From Pegea sp. RAD2-039 (Eukaryota; Chordata; Thaliacea; Salpida; Salpidae): 64,000 bases of DNA. A program made the position numbers and the translations under genes. The notes below the pieces were generated by a model, which saw nothing but the letters and a program-made list of their open reading frames with translations, had not been told where the DNA came from and did no database searches. Location of the stretch: positions 1,116,001 through 1,180,000 of the forward strand of contig JAQGEQ010000299.1 in the NCBI GenBank assembly GCA_034620365.1. The letters run 5' to 3'. Shown one piece after another: positions 12,036 to 24,002 of the stretch. Position 1 is the stretch's first letter, and each line of letters begins with the position of its first letter.

Positions 12036-12443
12036 TTTCTGGTCCGCTTAGTCCGTGAATGACCATGCATATTATATGTACCAGGGCAAAAGTTATGGAT
12101 ATCCAGTTTTTGGCCATTTAGCAGAATTCCACTGTCCACGCCAGCCAGGTTATGCAGCGAAACAGACAGACTTGATGTAGCTACACCCGGCTGGCGTCAC
12201 ATGAGCTTTCACAAAGACACTGAGTACAGTAACTAGCTGCCTAAGAGGCTCCAACTCCGGCTGTAAATTCGGAGTTTTGCATCTCCTAAAAGTATTGTCA
12301 TCTTACCAAACTCACAGGACCCTTCTACCTGTTTTTCATATGACTTTCGCTTGTCACTAATGTGTCCACCTGGGATCGAGCCCGGTACCACCCTAGTAGG
12401 CAGCTTGTGGTAACCGCTTCGCCAACCAGATGGACAGTTGTAA
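12036..12443 (-). mobile_element. tRNA-derived SINE, duplicated copy
   Basis: Same element as at 6305-6712, same position relative to CHP and RXYLT1, essentially identical. It arrived by the segmental duplication, not by a separate insertion. Confidence 0.75.
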
Positions 12444-13056
12444 CCAAAAAAATTTAAAGAAAAATCATAACGACGACACTCTGCGATTAAATAAATGACG
12501 AAGTCAATAAGCATAATTTTATACTAAATAAATAAATTTTGTTGAATTTTATTTTTGACTTGAAGTTAGTTTTATTCATTTTGTTTAACTTTTGTTATTG
12601 TTAAAATTATAAAATTATTAAAATCATTTTTGATTTGAAGTCTAATTTAACAAAAAAAAATCATCAAGTAACTGGAATAGTTTAAAGAAATTTAAAAAAA
12701 AAACAGAAAAATAATAAAAACTTGATTTAAAAAAAACAGAAGTAACGAATAGAATATATTATTTAACAAATGTTCAGAAATTGTGACTAAACGAAAATTA
12801 CTTTTAAGTTTACTTTGTGGAGAGTAAACCTGTAGCTAAGGACACAACATTTTTGAAAAATGAATAAATTCAATTTTTCTCCATTAAAATTTTACAAATT
12901 TAAGTTTACAAGTTTCATAAAAAAGCAACAAAAGTTTTTTTTACTAATTTTTAATCTGTAAGAAGATTAAAAAAAAACAAATAAAATGCATTTTACAAAC
13001 AAAATTGTGTTATATTAAACATTTCTCACAAATAATTTAAGTGTGTTCATCTAAAT

Positions 13057-14748
13057 CTATTTGAAAAGTGTTTTGATATCGTTGATAAATTTTCTACGAA
13101 GAGATAGTTTGAAATTGGAATACCATTCAGCAACCTTTAATCTTTCATTAATCTTCTCTTCAACAGGCAAGTTGTAGAACTTCTCAAAAATCTCTTTACT
13201 ATCTTCTTTCCAACTTGTAACAAATTTTAAAGGTGCCTTATAAAGTTTCAACAACATATATGGAGATGTAATATTTTCATATCCAGGTATAAAAGAAGGT
13301 TTACAAGAATCCCTCACATTGTCATCTATTACTGGAATTGATCCTAATTCTAAAGCTTCAAATGTCCGATAACATTCTGCAGCAGTGCCAAGAGGTGATA
13401 AAGTCAGATCACTATTTTCTAAAGCTGCAAGATACGGATTAGTACCAAGAGTTTCTTTTTGGTTTTTCCACCTAGAAAAGTAAAAATTAAACTGAAATAT
13501 TATTAAACTGAGATATTTACTCAAATTTTTTCAAAACCACGAAAATATTAGTCAGACTTTAAAAATCTGTCATTTAAAAGCCTTACTTAGAAGAAAATGA
13601 AAACAAGTTTTCTTCTTCTTTAATCAGGTCAGGATAAGACTGAATTGCTCTTAAAAAAGGATAACGAGACTCCCGGATTGCTCCGACAAAGGTAGCAGTA
13701 TAATCTCTTGGTGCAGTCAAATCGACTTCTATATCATTTGTTAGTTGTAAGTTTCGTCTGAGTTTGTGGTTGTCAGAACTGTAAGAAATTATTAAAATAA
13801 TCGAAAGTAGGTTTGTTGACTCTAAGAAAAATACATTTTTAACAGTCTAGTTAATTTCCGCTAACTTTATACAATAAGTCTATTACTAAACTTGGATTTT
13901 ATATTAAAGTAATTATCAACCGACTGATTAACTAAATGTATGGTAAAATTATTATCAACTTACTATTGAATTCCTAGTGGCCATAAAAACACACGTTTGT
14001 TGTCAACAAGATTTGATTCATGAGTGACATACACAAATCTCAACTTGTCAAACTCCAATAAAGGATTCAAGTATTTATCATTACAATCAAGATCAGAATA
14101 TACTATCAAACCCATATTCTTAATTTCATCTTTTTTCAGTAAACGATTAATAACATCGACTGCGAATTCTTTCCCATCTCTTCCCCAGAAAGCAAAAACA
14201 ACATTTTCTGATTGAAAAGAAATCTGTTTATCTGTTGGTCTTGGATGACAGCAGTCGACACGAAGTCTGAAAATTTATGCTTTAATTTATTTTTAGTAAC
14301 TAAATTGACTTACTTAAAATCTATATTTTCAATTTCTAACATTTCAGAATAAATCTCTTTGGACTCGTAAAAGTTTAGATTTCCGCCAAGAATTTGTTTC
14401 CATGTAAATAAACCTATTCCAATAATGTCCAAAAAATCCACTTCCATGTTACTCTTTTTTTCTGTGTTATTTTCTACATTAAGTAATTTTCAGTCAGCTT
14501 ATTGAAAGTTGTATAAAATGTTTTTAAACATAACTTTTAATAAGAATATTATAAATGTTTAACAAAACCATTACTTTAACAGAAACTAGATTATAGTTCG
14601 TAAATAAAAATCGTATACTTGGAAAAATTGTGGGTTTATTAAAGCAATTTAACCTTTCCAACTTTGCAGAAATGTAAAAAAGATGTATAATTAAAAAGGT
14701 AAGCCATATAAAACTTATTAAAAGAAATATCTTTGATTTTCTTCCCAT
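13057..14748 (-). CDS. RXYLT1: Ribitol xylosyltransferase 1, complete copy C
   Basis: Five exons: 14619-14748, 14314-14461, 13964-14266, 13587-13778 and 13057-13471; 395 residues (vertebrate about 443). Type II membrane topology: short basic N-terminus and a hydrophobic anchor at about residues 7-27, then a lumenal glycosyltransferase domain. Matches to the family include IGIGLFTWKQILGG (exon 2), RVFLWPLGIQY (exon 3, vertebrate FQWPLGVATY), ATFVGAIRES (exon 4) and SDLTLSPLGTAAECYRTFEA plus GSIPVIDD (exon 5, exostosin-like). The enzyme acts in the Golgi on alpha-dystroglycan. An acceptor (tttttacag) lies 19 nt before the ATG. The C-terminal part, up to mid exon 3, is near-identical to copy B; the rest is private to this paralog. 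This is the only complete RXYLT1 in the window. Confidence 0.88.
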
Positions 14749-15688
14749 AATTTATTAGTTAGAAGTTCTGTAAAAACAGTAAGTCTTGAATAAAATTGAT
14801 GTAAATAACTTCAAGAGTCATAAACACCAAGTGCTCTAAACTACTGAAAATATATTAGCTTCTCTGTATATCTGGTTCTTAACTGAGGTTATAAACGGTT
14901 CTAATGAGCTCTTTGAAAGTTTGTAATCTCTAACTAAAGAACTGATTAGTTATCGTTAGCAGACTTTTCGATTTTTTTATAACTTTTCAACACACATTTT
15001 ATAAGCGACCTGCCTAAAATAAATTCAACTCATAATTTTTAATGTTAGAAAAACCAGTTTACTAAAATGAAACTTCAGTAGTCAAGATAAAAAATATCAT
15101 TTTTGAAAATGTAGAACGAAAATACTTTTCGATTGTGAGCAGTAAATGTTCTATCATACATCCGTTACAGTTCAGTAATTCTTTAAAGGTATTTTAGTGA
15201 TTGAATGTCTTATATAGTCACTTAAATATATAATAACATAGAGATGTTTTATACACTTATTTACTTTTAGTAATTCAATTCTCCAAGTAATAATATTTTG
15301 AATATTATATATGTATATAAGCTCCTGATAATTTAACAACCTCTTACAATTATTTAAGCTCAACATAAGCGTAAAACAGATAACAGCTTATGTGATTGTA
15401 CCGTTTAAGAATTTTTCTCAATCCTAAATAGCAAAGATAATCTGTCATCTTTAAATTTTGAGAATATTGTTTGGAAACAGTCAAACTATTTATACGTAAT
15501 TTATTCTTAGTGATCACTTAACTATTTAAATTTTTATTAAATATTTAGAATATTGGAAAGAATTAGACATAACTAAATAAAACAATATAAATTTTTCAAT
15601 TTTGTTTATTAATCATTTTACAACTTACACTCATTACTTTCCATAGCACTTCTAAATTAGTTGCACAATTTTTTAATAAGATATTTGT
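14749..15688. other. Intergenic, no gene seen
   Basis: AT-rich DNA between RXYLT1-C and the CUB/EGF gene. An AATAAA on the minus strand at 15605-15610, about 80 bp past the stop at 15689, is a likely polyadenylation signal for the CUB/EGF gene. A 64-codon frame at 15172-15366 is AT-driven. Confidence 0.5.
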
Positions 15689-18278
15689 TTAAAGGGCAAG
15701 ACATTTAGGAAGCCGAGGGTTAAGTGATCCATCCTTAAGGCAACTTAATTTAGATGAACCAAACAACCAAAAACCATCTTGACATTTGATTTTTATCTTT
15801 TGTCCGTAACCAATATAAGAATATCCATCACTTGATTTGCTTGGTGCCTGTATAAAGAAACCATACAAGGGAGGTTCCGGTAATCTGCATCTAACTCCTG
15901 TTGAAATTATTTTGTGGTTTAACTTGAGGTATTATTAAAGCTTGAGTCTTAGTCAGGAAGTAACTATTTTCGTGGAAAATTGTTATGTAATCACATCATA
16001 TAATTGTTGAAATCATTTTTTTTTAGAAGTTATGTTTAAAAAAAAGTTATTTTTAAGATTAAGAAATCACCAAGAGAACTGAATTGAAACTTAAATCCAG
16101 ATCTTTCATTCGTTCCATCGGAAACAAATTTAATTCTCATCCAATCCGTAGCAGATTTAAAATTTTTTACAGCTCTTTGCCCACATAGTTTGTTTAAGCC
16201 TGATTGGTCTTCTACCTAGGTTAGCAGAAAAGAAAAAAAGAAAATTCATTATTACAACTCATCAAAGCATCTTTAAATACTTGTGTTCTTTCTAAACGTT
16301 ATCTTTTTAACTAACTAATTATTTTTTATTGTTAATTATTATATTAGTTATTTCCTGATATTTGTATCTAATAATTTATTGAACAATTTTTAGAAAATTA
16401 ATTTCAAAGCTTTAATAAATTATCAATGAAGGTTAAACCTCGACATAATCAAAGTCACAGTTGGTTGCTTCTTCCACGTCAAAGTCTGCCACTGAGGACA
16501 GATGAATATTCTCTCCCGGATTAGCCTAAAATCATCTAGCATTAAACTTTTTTTAAATAATGTTATCTGAAATAAAACTCTAAAAATGAAAATAAAAATC
16601 TTTTTTGCTACAAATCTTTAATTATGCAATCATATTTAGAAAAAATTATAATCTTATCATTAACAAATAAGACTATTTTATCTATTAGATTATTAGATCT
16701 TTTAAACTTACATATAAGCTCCAGGTGCAATTTGCAAATGGGGCGTATGCATTTCTAAACATTGGAGGAACAACATAACCAGAAGTGGAACCTTTTGGAA
16801 TTGACGGGCAACTTTTAGGGTTTACTAAGAGTTAAGAATAAATCGTATTCAATTTATGCTATGATAATTTACTAGTATTCTTACAGATGGTCTAATACTT
16901 GCATTTATTTTTGATCATTACTTACTTTCGCTTATTTAAATTTATTAATTGATTGATGTCTCCATTTATTTTATAATTAAAACGTAAGAACTGCTATGTA
17001 GTTTAGTAAGATGTTTTGTAATTTCTTAAACTATAATAAAAGTATTAAAATAAATTTAATATTCTATTCTTAATAATTAAACAGATAAAAAAAAACAATT
17101 TGATAAACATTACTAAATAGTAAATGATTAAATTACAATTATTTGAAATGAAACCATAAAAGCGTAACGATATACACTTTTTAATTGTAAATAACTTATC
17201 TGGAAACACTGGATTTTGATTAACTTACATTTACAAGTCATTCCATCTTCTGATAGCTGAAATCCTGGATAACATTCACAACTGAATGATCCGGCATAAT
17301 TGATGCAGACCTGCGAGCATCTTTTAATTGAGTTTGATTGTTCGTCCGAACCCAACATATTTTCTTCGCATTCATCAATATCTACATAAAAACACTTGAA
17401 ATATCATAATTGAAAAATTAAAGTGTTTTAATTTTTGATATCTTCAAAGTATCTTTATCTTACGACTTTAAAATCTCTTTAGCTCACAAAAGACTTTCTA
17501 AACAATACCTTCTGCATAATAATGAGCTTTGAATCCCATTAATTGGCCTTCCTCAGGTACTGGTTGGTTGTTAAAGTCAGTTACCATTCGAACTATCATA
17601 GTATTTCCAGTTGAAATGAATTTCTGAGTTCTTAGCACAGGTGAATATGGCCTAGTACATAACGTTTATAGTTTTTGTAGAAATTGTATTTCATTTAGAT
17701 TACATACGGTAAATAAATAGATAGAAGTTAAGTAAATGATAAATTACCTTGATAAGTAACTGTTACCGCACATCTTTGCCATTGATCTATTAGTTTTTCC
17801 ATCTATCAACTAAAACATTTTCTGTCTCACTCACCTGAACTATTCTTATAAATTCTAATAATTAATAATTTCTATAAACGACCATTTATGTAATTAATTT
17901 AATTCTATCAAAAATAAAATATATTTCTAACAAACTAATCTTAGATTTTCTAAATTCATACATCAAGAATATGAGATACTTCTCAACAAAAAGTTATAAT
18001 TAGAATCAAAGAATTTATACTCAGACACCCACTTCTACAAATTCTTTCCATATATCTCGATTTCCACCCGTTTCTTCGATACCAAAATCAATAAAGTAAA
18101 GTACAATTTTATAACCTTTTTTTACAATCAACTCTTGTTCCTCCTTTAAGTTATCCGGATAAAAGCCGTCTGAATAGTTTTGAGATGCAATAAATCCATG
18201 TGTAAGTGTTAATTTCGATTGGAACGCCTTAGAGCAGGTAAAAAAAAGGATTAAGACAAAAACAAAAAGTTTGCTCAT
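15689..18278 (-). CDS. Secreted CUB-EGF-CUB-CCP protein (MASP/C1r-type without protease)
   Basis: Eight exons: 18029-18278, 17748-17802, 17509-17651, 17229-17381, 16712-16824, 16439-16525, 16071-16215 and 15689-15897; 384 residues, all phases consistent. Order: signal peptide (residues 1 to about 18); CUB1 (GFIASQNYSDGFYPDN; CGNSYLS; GFKAHYYAE); calcium-binding EGF starting DIDEC with the hydroxylation pattern CINYAGSFSC; CUB2 (about 206-317); one sushi/CCP domain (GYGQKIKIKCQDGFW) ending in a stop soon after its last Cys. C1r, C1s and MASPs continue with CCP2 and a trypsin-like domain; none is found downstream. The layout and length resemble the vertebrate MASP1 splice form MAp44, a non-catalytic inhibitor. 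Here it is genomically fixed or a separate gene. An acceptor (tttttcag) is 19 nt before the ATG. Confidence 0.87.
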
Positions 18279-19665
18279 TCTTTGTTAGTTTATTGATCTG
18301 AAAAACAAAAACAGCTAAAGAAAAATAAATTTAACAATTAGCTTTTATGGAAGTTTTATCTGATATCTGAACTAAAATTTTCTTCACCAAAAACAATTAA
18401 TGATCAACTTTTGGTTTACATAAGTCTGTTATCAAATGTTTGTTTTGATTGCAAGTTAAAGATTTTTGAATTAATCCTCAAACTAAATCAAACTAATTAA
18501 TCGTCAACTTAGTTTTATGTAGCTCTCTATCTTTTCCTTTTCTTCATGCACTTGTTTTTTAAAATAAGTAATTAAATAACAATTGATGTAATAATTACTC
18601 TCAATAACTTATGCCAGTCTATTTCTGCTCTAAAATGACATCTAGCAAACAACATTGAATATATGTTTATTTGAGGTTCAAGGTTCGAACTAAAACAATT
18701 GTTTTGACCCAATTGATGATGACAAAAAAGCATATTTTCTTTCGAGGCAAATTATTTCCCTAAGACTACAAATTGTATAAAACATTATAAATGATTTTGT
18801 CAAACAAGATACTTTATTAATGTCAGATATGGTTAAATGATAATTCAACTTACGTCAATTAAAATTTCATTCCATTTTTCGGTATTTTCAAAACATTTGC
18901 AAAGACAAAATAACAATTTATTAAATTATAACTCATCATTAAAAAAATCGAACATCAAAATAAGACAATTATTAATGACTACAACTAAAGCTCTTGCTTA
19001 AAAAGCTTTAGAAGACAATAACATTTTCATCTTTATTTTTAGAATAGGAATCACAATTTGTGCAAGTTAAGAAAAATTGCATTACGAGCTTTTTTTTCGA
19101 TTGTTGAAGAAACCCACAAGGTGTTAAGCACACAAAAATAGAAATAAAACTTACTTGTACAGGCTGCCTGTAATTTCTGATTTTGGTAATCACCTTTTGA
19201 TCTTTTTTATTTGTTTCTTAAAGCTAAAAATTTGTCAATACAGATTTAATTCGACGCCATTTACATTGCAACCATGCAAAGAGCAATGCTGAAAGTTTTA
19301 CCACCGAGTTGTATTCTTAGCAAGAACTAGCTCAGTTGCCACAGACTTAGTAACTCAAAAATGTTGGTTTTATTTATAGATCTAATTTCTAGAGTGCATT
19401 TGAAGTAACTGACTTTTTGTAGATTAAAAAAGTTACTAATTTTTCCGGGCTCAGCAAAACTGTAATCATATTTGGCGATTTTATAAGGGAATCTATTAAG
19501 TTTTATCCGATTTAACTTCTCAAAAAGACAAAATATTTATATTAGTGGCAATATGTAATTTCGACTAAAACACTCATTCAATATACTTTGGTTAATAGTT
19601 ACAAGATTTTTAATATCGTGATTAGAATAAAAAAAAAGCTTAAAAAATAGTTCATTTGAATGTGG
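18279..19665. other. Intergenic, no supported gene
   Basis: AT-rich. A frame at 19008-19193 (minus) contains a donor-like gtaagt and some coding-like triplets, but I could not chain it into a gene. Confidence 0.4.
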
Positions 19666-19790
19666 TCATTTATTTGGTTGCAATTGATTTTGCAAAACCA
19701 GTTGTCTTTCCTGATTAAATTTCCGTTCATGTTCTGCGATTTTCTGTAGCTTAACCGCATTTTCATAAAGACAATTTGTTGACGGTTTAG
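19666..19790 (-). other. Orphan coding-like terminal exon
   Basis: A minus-strand frame after a good acceptor (ttactttctctag, before 19790) reads KPSTNCLYENAVKLQKIA and on to a TGA at 19666-19668, about 40 residues, charged and helix-prone. Composition is richer in non-AT codons than its surroundings. I found no upstream exons between here and 20530, where very T-rich DNA lies. It could be the last exon of a gene whose earlier exons lie beyond the sulfotransferase, or a relic. Family not recognised. Confidence 0.3.
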
Positions 19791-20530
19791 CTAGAGAAAG
19801 TAAATTGCAAGAGAAATGACCAAATTTTGATTTGTTATTCAACGTAATTTTGTGATAATTGTTTCATTTTTTTTTATTTACTTTTTCTTTATATTTTTTC
19901 TTCTTTTATTTATTGCTTAATTTTTGTTACACATTTTAAAATCTAAGAATTTATTAAGCTTTATTAGTATATAATTTACTTTTTGTTACTAGTTAATGTT
20001 CTATTTACTAATTTTATTCTTACAAATTAATTAATTTTGAAAAGTCATCACAAATTTGTCTTTTGTAAGAAATATGTTATAAATTTTTTATGAATTTATT
20101 TCTTTTTAAATTCTTTTTACAATACAGTTTTATAAATTTAATTTTAAAAATGCTTTGTTTAAAACATTTTTCAATATTTAATTTACAAAGTTTATATTTT
20201 TTTATTATAAGGCTAGAAACTATTTTGCAACAATTATTTTAACATCTCTTTTCTTTTTTATTATTTAGTACTCTGTATTTTTATTCTTAATTATTCTATT
20301 CATTGTTTTATTGTGTTTAACTCATAAAATATAAATTTAAAACTTTTGTTATAATATTTTTACAAATATTTTTCATTTTTTTTTTTAAGTTTTTTTTTTG
20401 TATATATTAGCTTCATTTTTTCATATATTTGAATATTATTAGCATAAACCATTTTGTTATTTGTAATTTATAGGTATTATTAATTGGACTATTTTGAACT
20501 TTGTATTTTGTATCCTTTGTGCACTGATGA
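19791..20530. other. T-rich upstream region of the sulfotransferase gene
   Basis: About 600 bp of extremely T-rich sequence on the plus strand, immediately before the 6-O-sulfotransferase start. It probably includes the 5' UTR and promoter. No specific site can be assigned. Confidence 0.4.
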
Positions 20531-23133
20531 ATGAATTTAGAGTCAAGAATGCTCCAAGGCTCAGAAAAGCAATCTGGTGACTCTAGATTTATCAAAACAA
20601 AAACAAGACACCTAGCTATTTTCATGCTAGTATTAACTTGTATGAGTATATTTTTTTACATATCTCGCTCACCAACTGAATTTGGATGGTCTTATTCAGA
20701 AGTCTTAAAAGATTTTGGCAGTTATTCTTTAGATATTCTCAAAACAAGTAATTCTTCAAGTAACTCAACAGAAAACAATTTTCATCTTATGTACAAAAAT
20801 GCTACTTTGGAAAATGTTAATTATAGAATCAATGGTACAGACGTGATGGTATTTCTACATATACAAAAAACAGGAGGCACAACATTTGGTTTGCATTTAG
20901 TTAAAGATTTACATTTGAAAAAGAAATGCATTAAGTCACAAAAGGATAAAAAATATAATTGTTTTCGTCCAAATACATCTTCTGAACATTGGTTGTTCAG
21001 CAGATATACTACAGGTATTTTGAACTTCTTTTCATTTGTATTTTACTCGCATGCTTCCTTTGAAGGGTGGAAATGTGGGTTACATGCTGGGTGGACCTCT
21101 TTAAATTTCTGTGTCCATGAATATTTTTCAGATCTTCAAATCAAGCGAAAGTAAATAAATACATATTGTTAGTTGACAATATTTTCTTATATTTTACTCA
21201 GGTATTTCTACTTCACTATACTCCGTGAGCCAATTGCAAGGTACTTAAGTGAGTTTGCCCATGTACGTCGAGGAGCTACGTGGAAAACTGCTTATATGAG
21301 ATGTAATGGGAATCGTTATCAGACTCCTCTATGCTTTGAAGGTAAGAAATGCCAAGAAATATTTGATTGCAAGTTTCTTTGTTATTTATTCTTGATATAT
21401 TTAGGTGAAGATTGGTGGGGTGTATCTCTCCAAGAATTTATGTCTTGCAAAAAGAGCTGGGCAACAAACAGACAGACGAGAATGATATCTGATCTGACAA
21501 CCATCAATTGCACTGGTGATGGGCTGGAACCTATGAAACGTGATCAGCTGATGTTGAAATCCGCAAAAGAAAATCTTCTTGTAAGTTTTAATTGTATCTA
21601 ACGCATGTCTACTCTTTTATTTCTATGATAAGCTGTGTAATAGACCCTTAAAATTACCTAGAAGTCTACCTATACCTGTGTCTACCTATATGCTTCTTAT
21701 AAGAATGCATGTAATCATGATTTAGTATCTAAGTTGCTTCTTCTGAAGATTATATAGTGTTTATTCAGATGCTTTGTATTTAAAAGTGAATAATGAACAA
21801 GTTCAAATGTCATCTAAAACAAGATTAGAAAGTATATTTCCTATTTATCTGATATAAGGCTTTGTAACTCTTTATTCACATTTCTATATTTTCAACAATT
21901 AGATCTTTAAAAAATTCAAGTTCATATCACAAACCAATCATCTATTAGAAGAAATACTTTGCATTTAACCAATCTAACTTAACCACAACATTTATAATAT
22001 GATTCATTTGACAACAATTCAGTTAGTTATATAACACCCATTAGTCCAAATTATTTAATTTCTATCAAATTTTTTTATAAAAACTTTTAGTGGTTATCTT
22101 TCTAGACAATACTCGTTTGTATTTGCAGCTTATTTTCCAACAAATGCGTACATAGCTTTGTATCACTTCCTTGTTATTGTTGATAGAAAAACAAATTCCA
22201 ATTCATTTTGAAATATCTTCTACATCTTTACAGAAAATGGCAGTGTTTGGATTGACTGAAGAGCAGGATAAGTCTCGTTTGATGTTTGAGTATGTCTTCG
22301 GTATGAAATTTAAAACTGAATTTGTTGAACATCAGAAGACGGTAGCTTCACAATTAAACATTGCCGATGAGGATAGAGAAGAGATTAAGAAATTGAACCA
22401 TCTTGTAAGTTTTTTTTTAACTTAATATTTCTTGATTCGTTTCATTAATTTGGGTAACTTTATCATTTTAATAATCCCTCAATCACTTGTAGTCGAGTTA
22501 TAAAGGAGATTAAATGAAAGATTGTAGCATTTGGACTACTTAGTTGTTGGCTTTGATAACTTTGCTAGTTTTGACCTTTTGATTCAAAAATGGTTATTAA
22601 ATGTAACCAACAGCTCAATCGAGTTGGGGAAATTAGAAACAAACCTCTTTACTTGTCTTTATGACTTCCGCCTGTTACTTCATTAAATTTGGGAATATGA
22701 ATAGTTATAATAAACTATTCGAACAGAAATCTGAAACATTGTTTTTATACAATGATGACAAATACAAACTTCAGGCTGACTCAAAAATAACTTTTCTGGA
22801 AAGCACGTCAACTTCCTGTTTCTATACCATTTAGTTGAACTTGGTTGTTTACTTATTTAGATTTTCATTTTTTTTTGTTTAAACTGAAAAAATTTCGTTT
22901 TGAAAAGTGTTTACATTACAGTTTTTTTTAAACGTATATAGTTTATTTATTTATTACAGTAAACGCGAAGGAGGGTGCTTGAAAAGAGCATCTCTCGCTA
23001 ACACACATTCTCACAAAAATTATTTTTTATCTAATTTCACTATTTACAGGATATTGAATTATACAAATTTGCAAAAGAACTGTTCTATAAGCGTTGGGAT
23101 TATTTAATCTCAACAGGATTAGTAAACAGATGA
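20531..23133 (+). CDS. HS6ST: Heparan-sulfate 6-O-sulfotransferase
   Basis: Six exons: 20531-21014, 21066-21150, 21202-21341, 21405-21580, 22234-22404 and 23050-23133; 379 residues. Type II Golgi enzyme that transfers sulfate from PAPS to the 6-O position of glucosamine in heparan sulfate. Membrane anchor at about residues 28-46 (HLAIFMLVLTCMSIFFYI). The 5'-phosphosulfate loop is HIQKTGGTTFG, with catalytic His and Lys as in the family. Further family landmarks are SSEHWLFSRYTTGWKCGLH, the 3'-phosphate site LREPIARYLSEF, RRGATWKT and MAVFGLTE. The C-terminus (KRWDYLISTGLVNR) is shorter than in vertebrate HS6ST1-3, which have a long basic tail. I used the first ATG in frame; Met7 is an alternative. 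The last intron carries a LINE tail close to the acceptor of exon 6. Confidence 0.93.
22941..23019 (-). mobile_element. 5'-truncated LINE 3' tail in sulfotransferase intron 5
   Basis: The reverse complement matches the 3' end of the LINE at 49791-52062 (about 51984-52062): shared gtgagaatgtgtgttagcga, a conserved cctcctt block, and a terminal taaataaataaa tract. Only about 80 bp is present, a typical dead-on-arrival insertion. It ends about 30 bp before the exon 6 acceptor at 23049. Confidence 0.85.
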
Positions 23134-24002
23134 ACTCAACTCTTATCTTCTAACTGCCCTCCTGAATTTATCAAAGCTACAATTGACTTAAGAATGATCA
23201 AAAGTTTCAGTACATTACAATTTCTAGTTAGTCGGATTTATCCACAGCAACAACTAAATGGTCAACAACTTTGTTAAGGTCCTGTGCCTTACTTATGTAG
23301 TACATCTGTTTATTTGATTAAAGTTTCTTTTTTTATCTTCAAACTTGAAAATGGTACTGCTTGACCTATGCATCTTTCATTTATGTTTCTTGATTTGTTA
23401 CAACCTACTAAATAAGCACAATATGAATACAACCTTCTTTCTGTATAAAAACCTTTTTGATTGAAAATCATCCTAAACTCTATAACATCGCCAAATGAAG
23501 ATAGAATCAAAAGATATCTGATCTTTCATTATCTCTTTTCAATTCTTTGAGATTTCAAAAGGCCTGATACTCATTTTAGCATTTATCGATCCTTATATTA
23601 CTAAACAGCATTCAGTGACGTTCGAAAGATTTTTTATTTCTACACTTTTGCTGATATTTCTAATATTTAAAAAATCTTGAGATTTTTAGCTTGATGGTAT
23701 ACAATAATATATCATTGTAACTTGTGCCTAGTTATAGCTATTGCTTCAAAGTCATCTTACTTTTCTATGATATTTACAACCTTCTAACATTTTTTTTACA
23801 TGAAACATCGCATTTATGTTACAAAATGTCAATTAATTTCATTAGATAGTACAATCAATACATTCTTTCTTAGATATTTTATGTGAACTGTTATTTACAC
23901 AACTTTCACTTTTTAAGCTTCAATTTATTACTACAATTGTTTCTTCTAACCATATCATCTTTTGAACTGATCAATTTATAATAAAAATCATTTTGTGTCC
24001 TT
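23134..24002. other. Downstream of sulfotransferase, probable 3' UTR then intergenic
   Basis: AT-rich sequence after the stop at 23133. The first few hundred bases are probably 3' UTR. A 66-codon minus frame at 23310-23510 has no support. Confidence 0.35.

Larger units (their letters stand above)
8566..14085. repeat. Tandem duplication unit, second copy with 2.8 kb deletion
   Basis: Second copy of the unit. It begins exactly like position 1 (caacgtacgataacag at 8566), follows it to about 8999, then jumps to the equivalent of 3270, so 434-3269 (about 2.84 kb) is missing. The lost piece contains RXYLT1-A exons 1-2 and the inverted CHP copy. The junction near 9000 has a couple of unmatched T bases and little microhomology. 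Near-identity with the first copy ends within RXYLT1 exon 3 at about 14085, where the older, diverged paralog sequence resumes. Confidence 0.9.
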
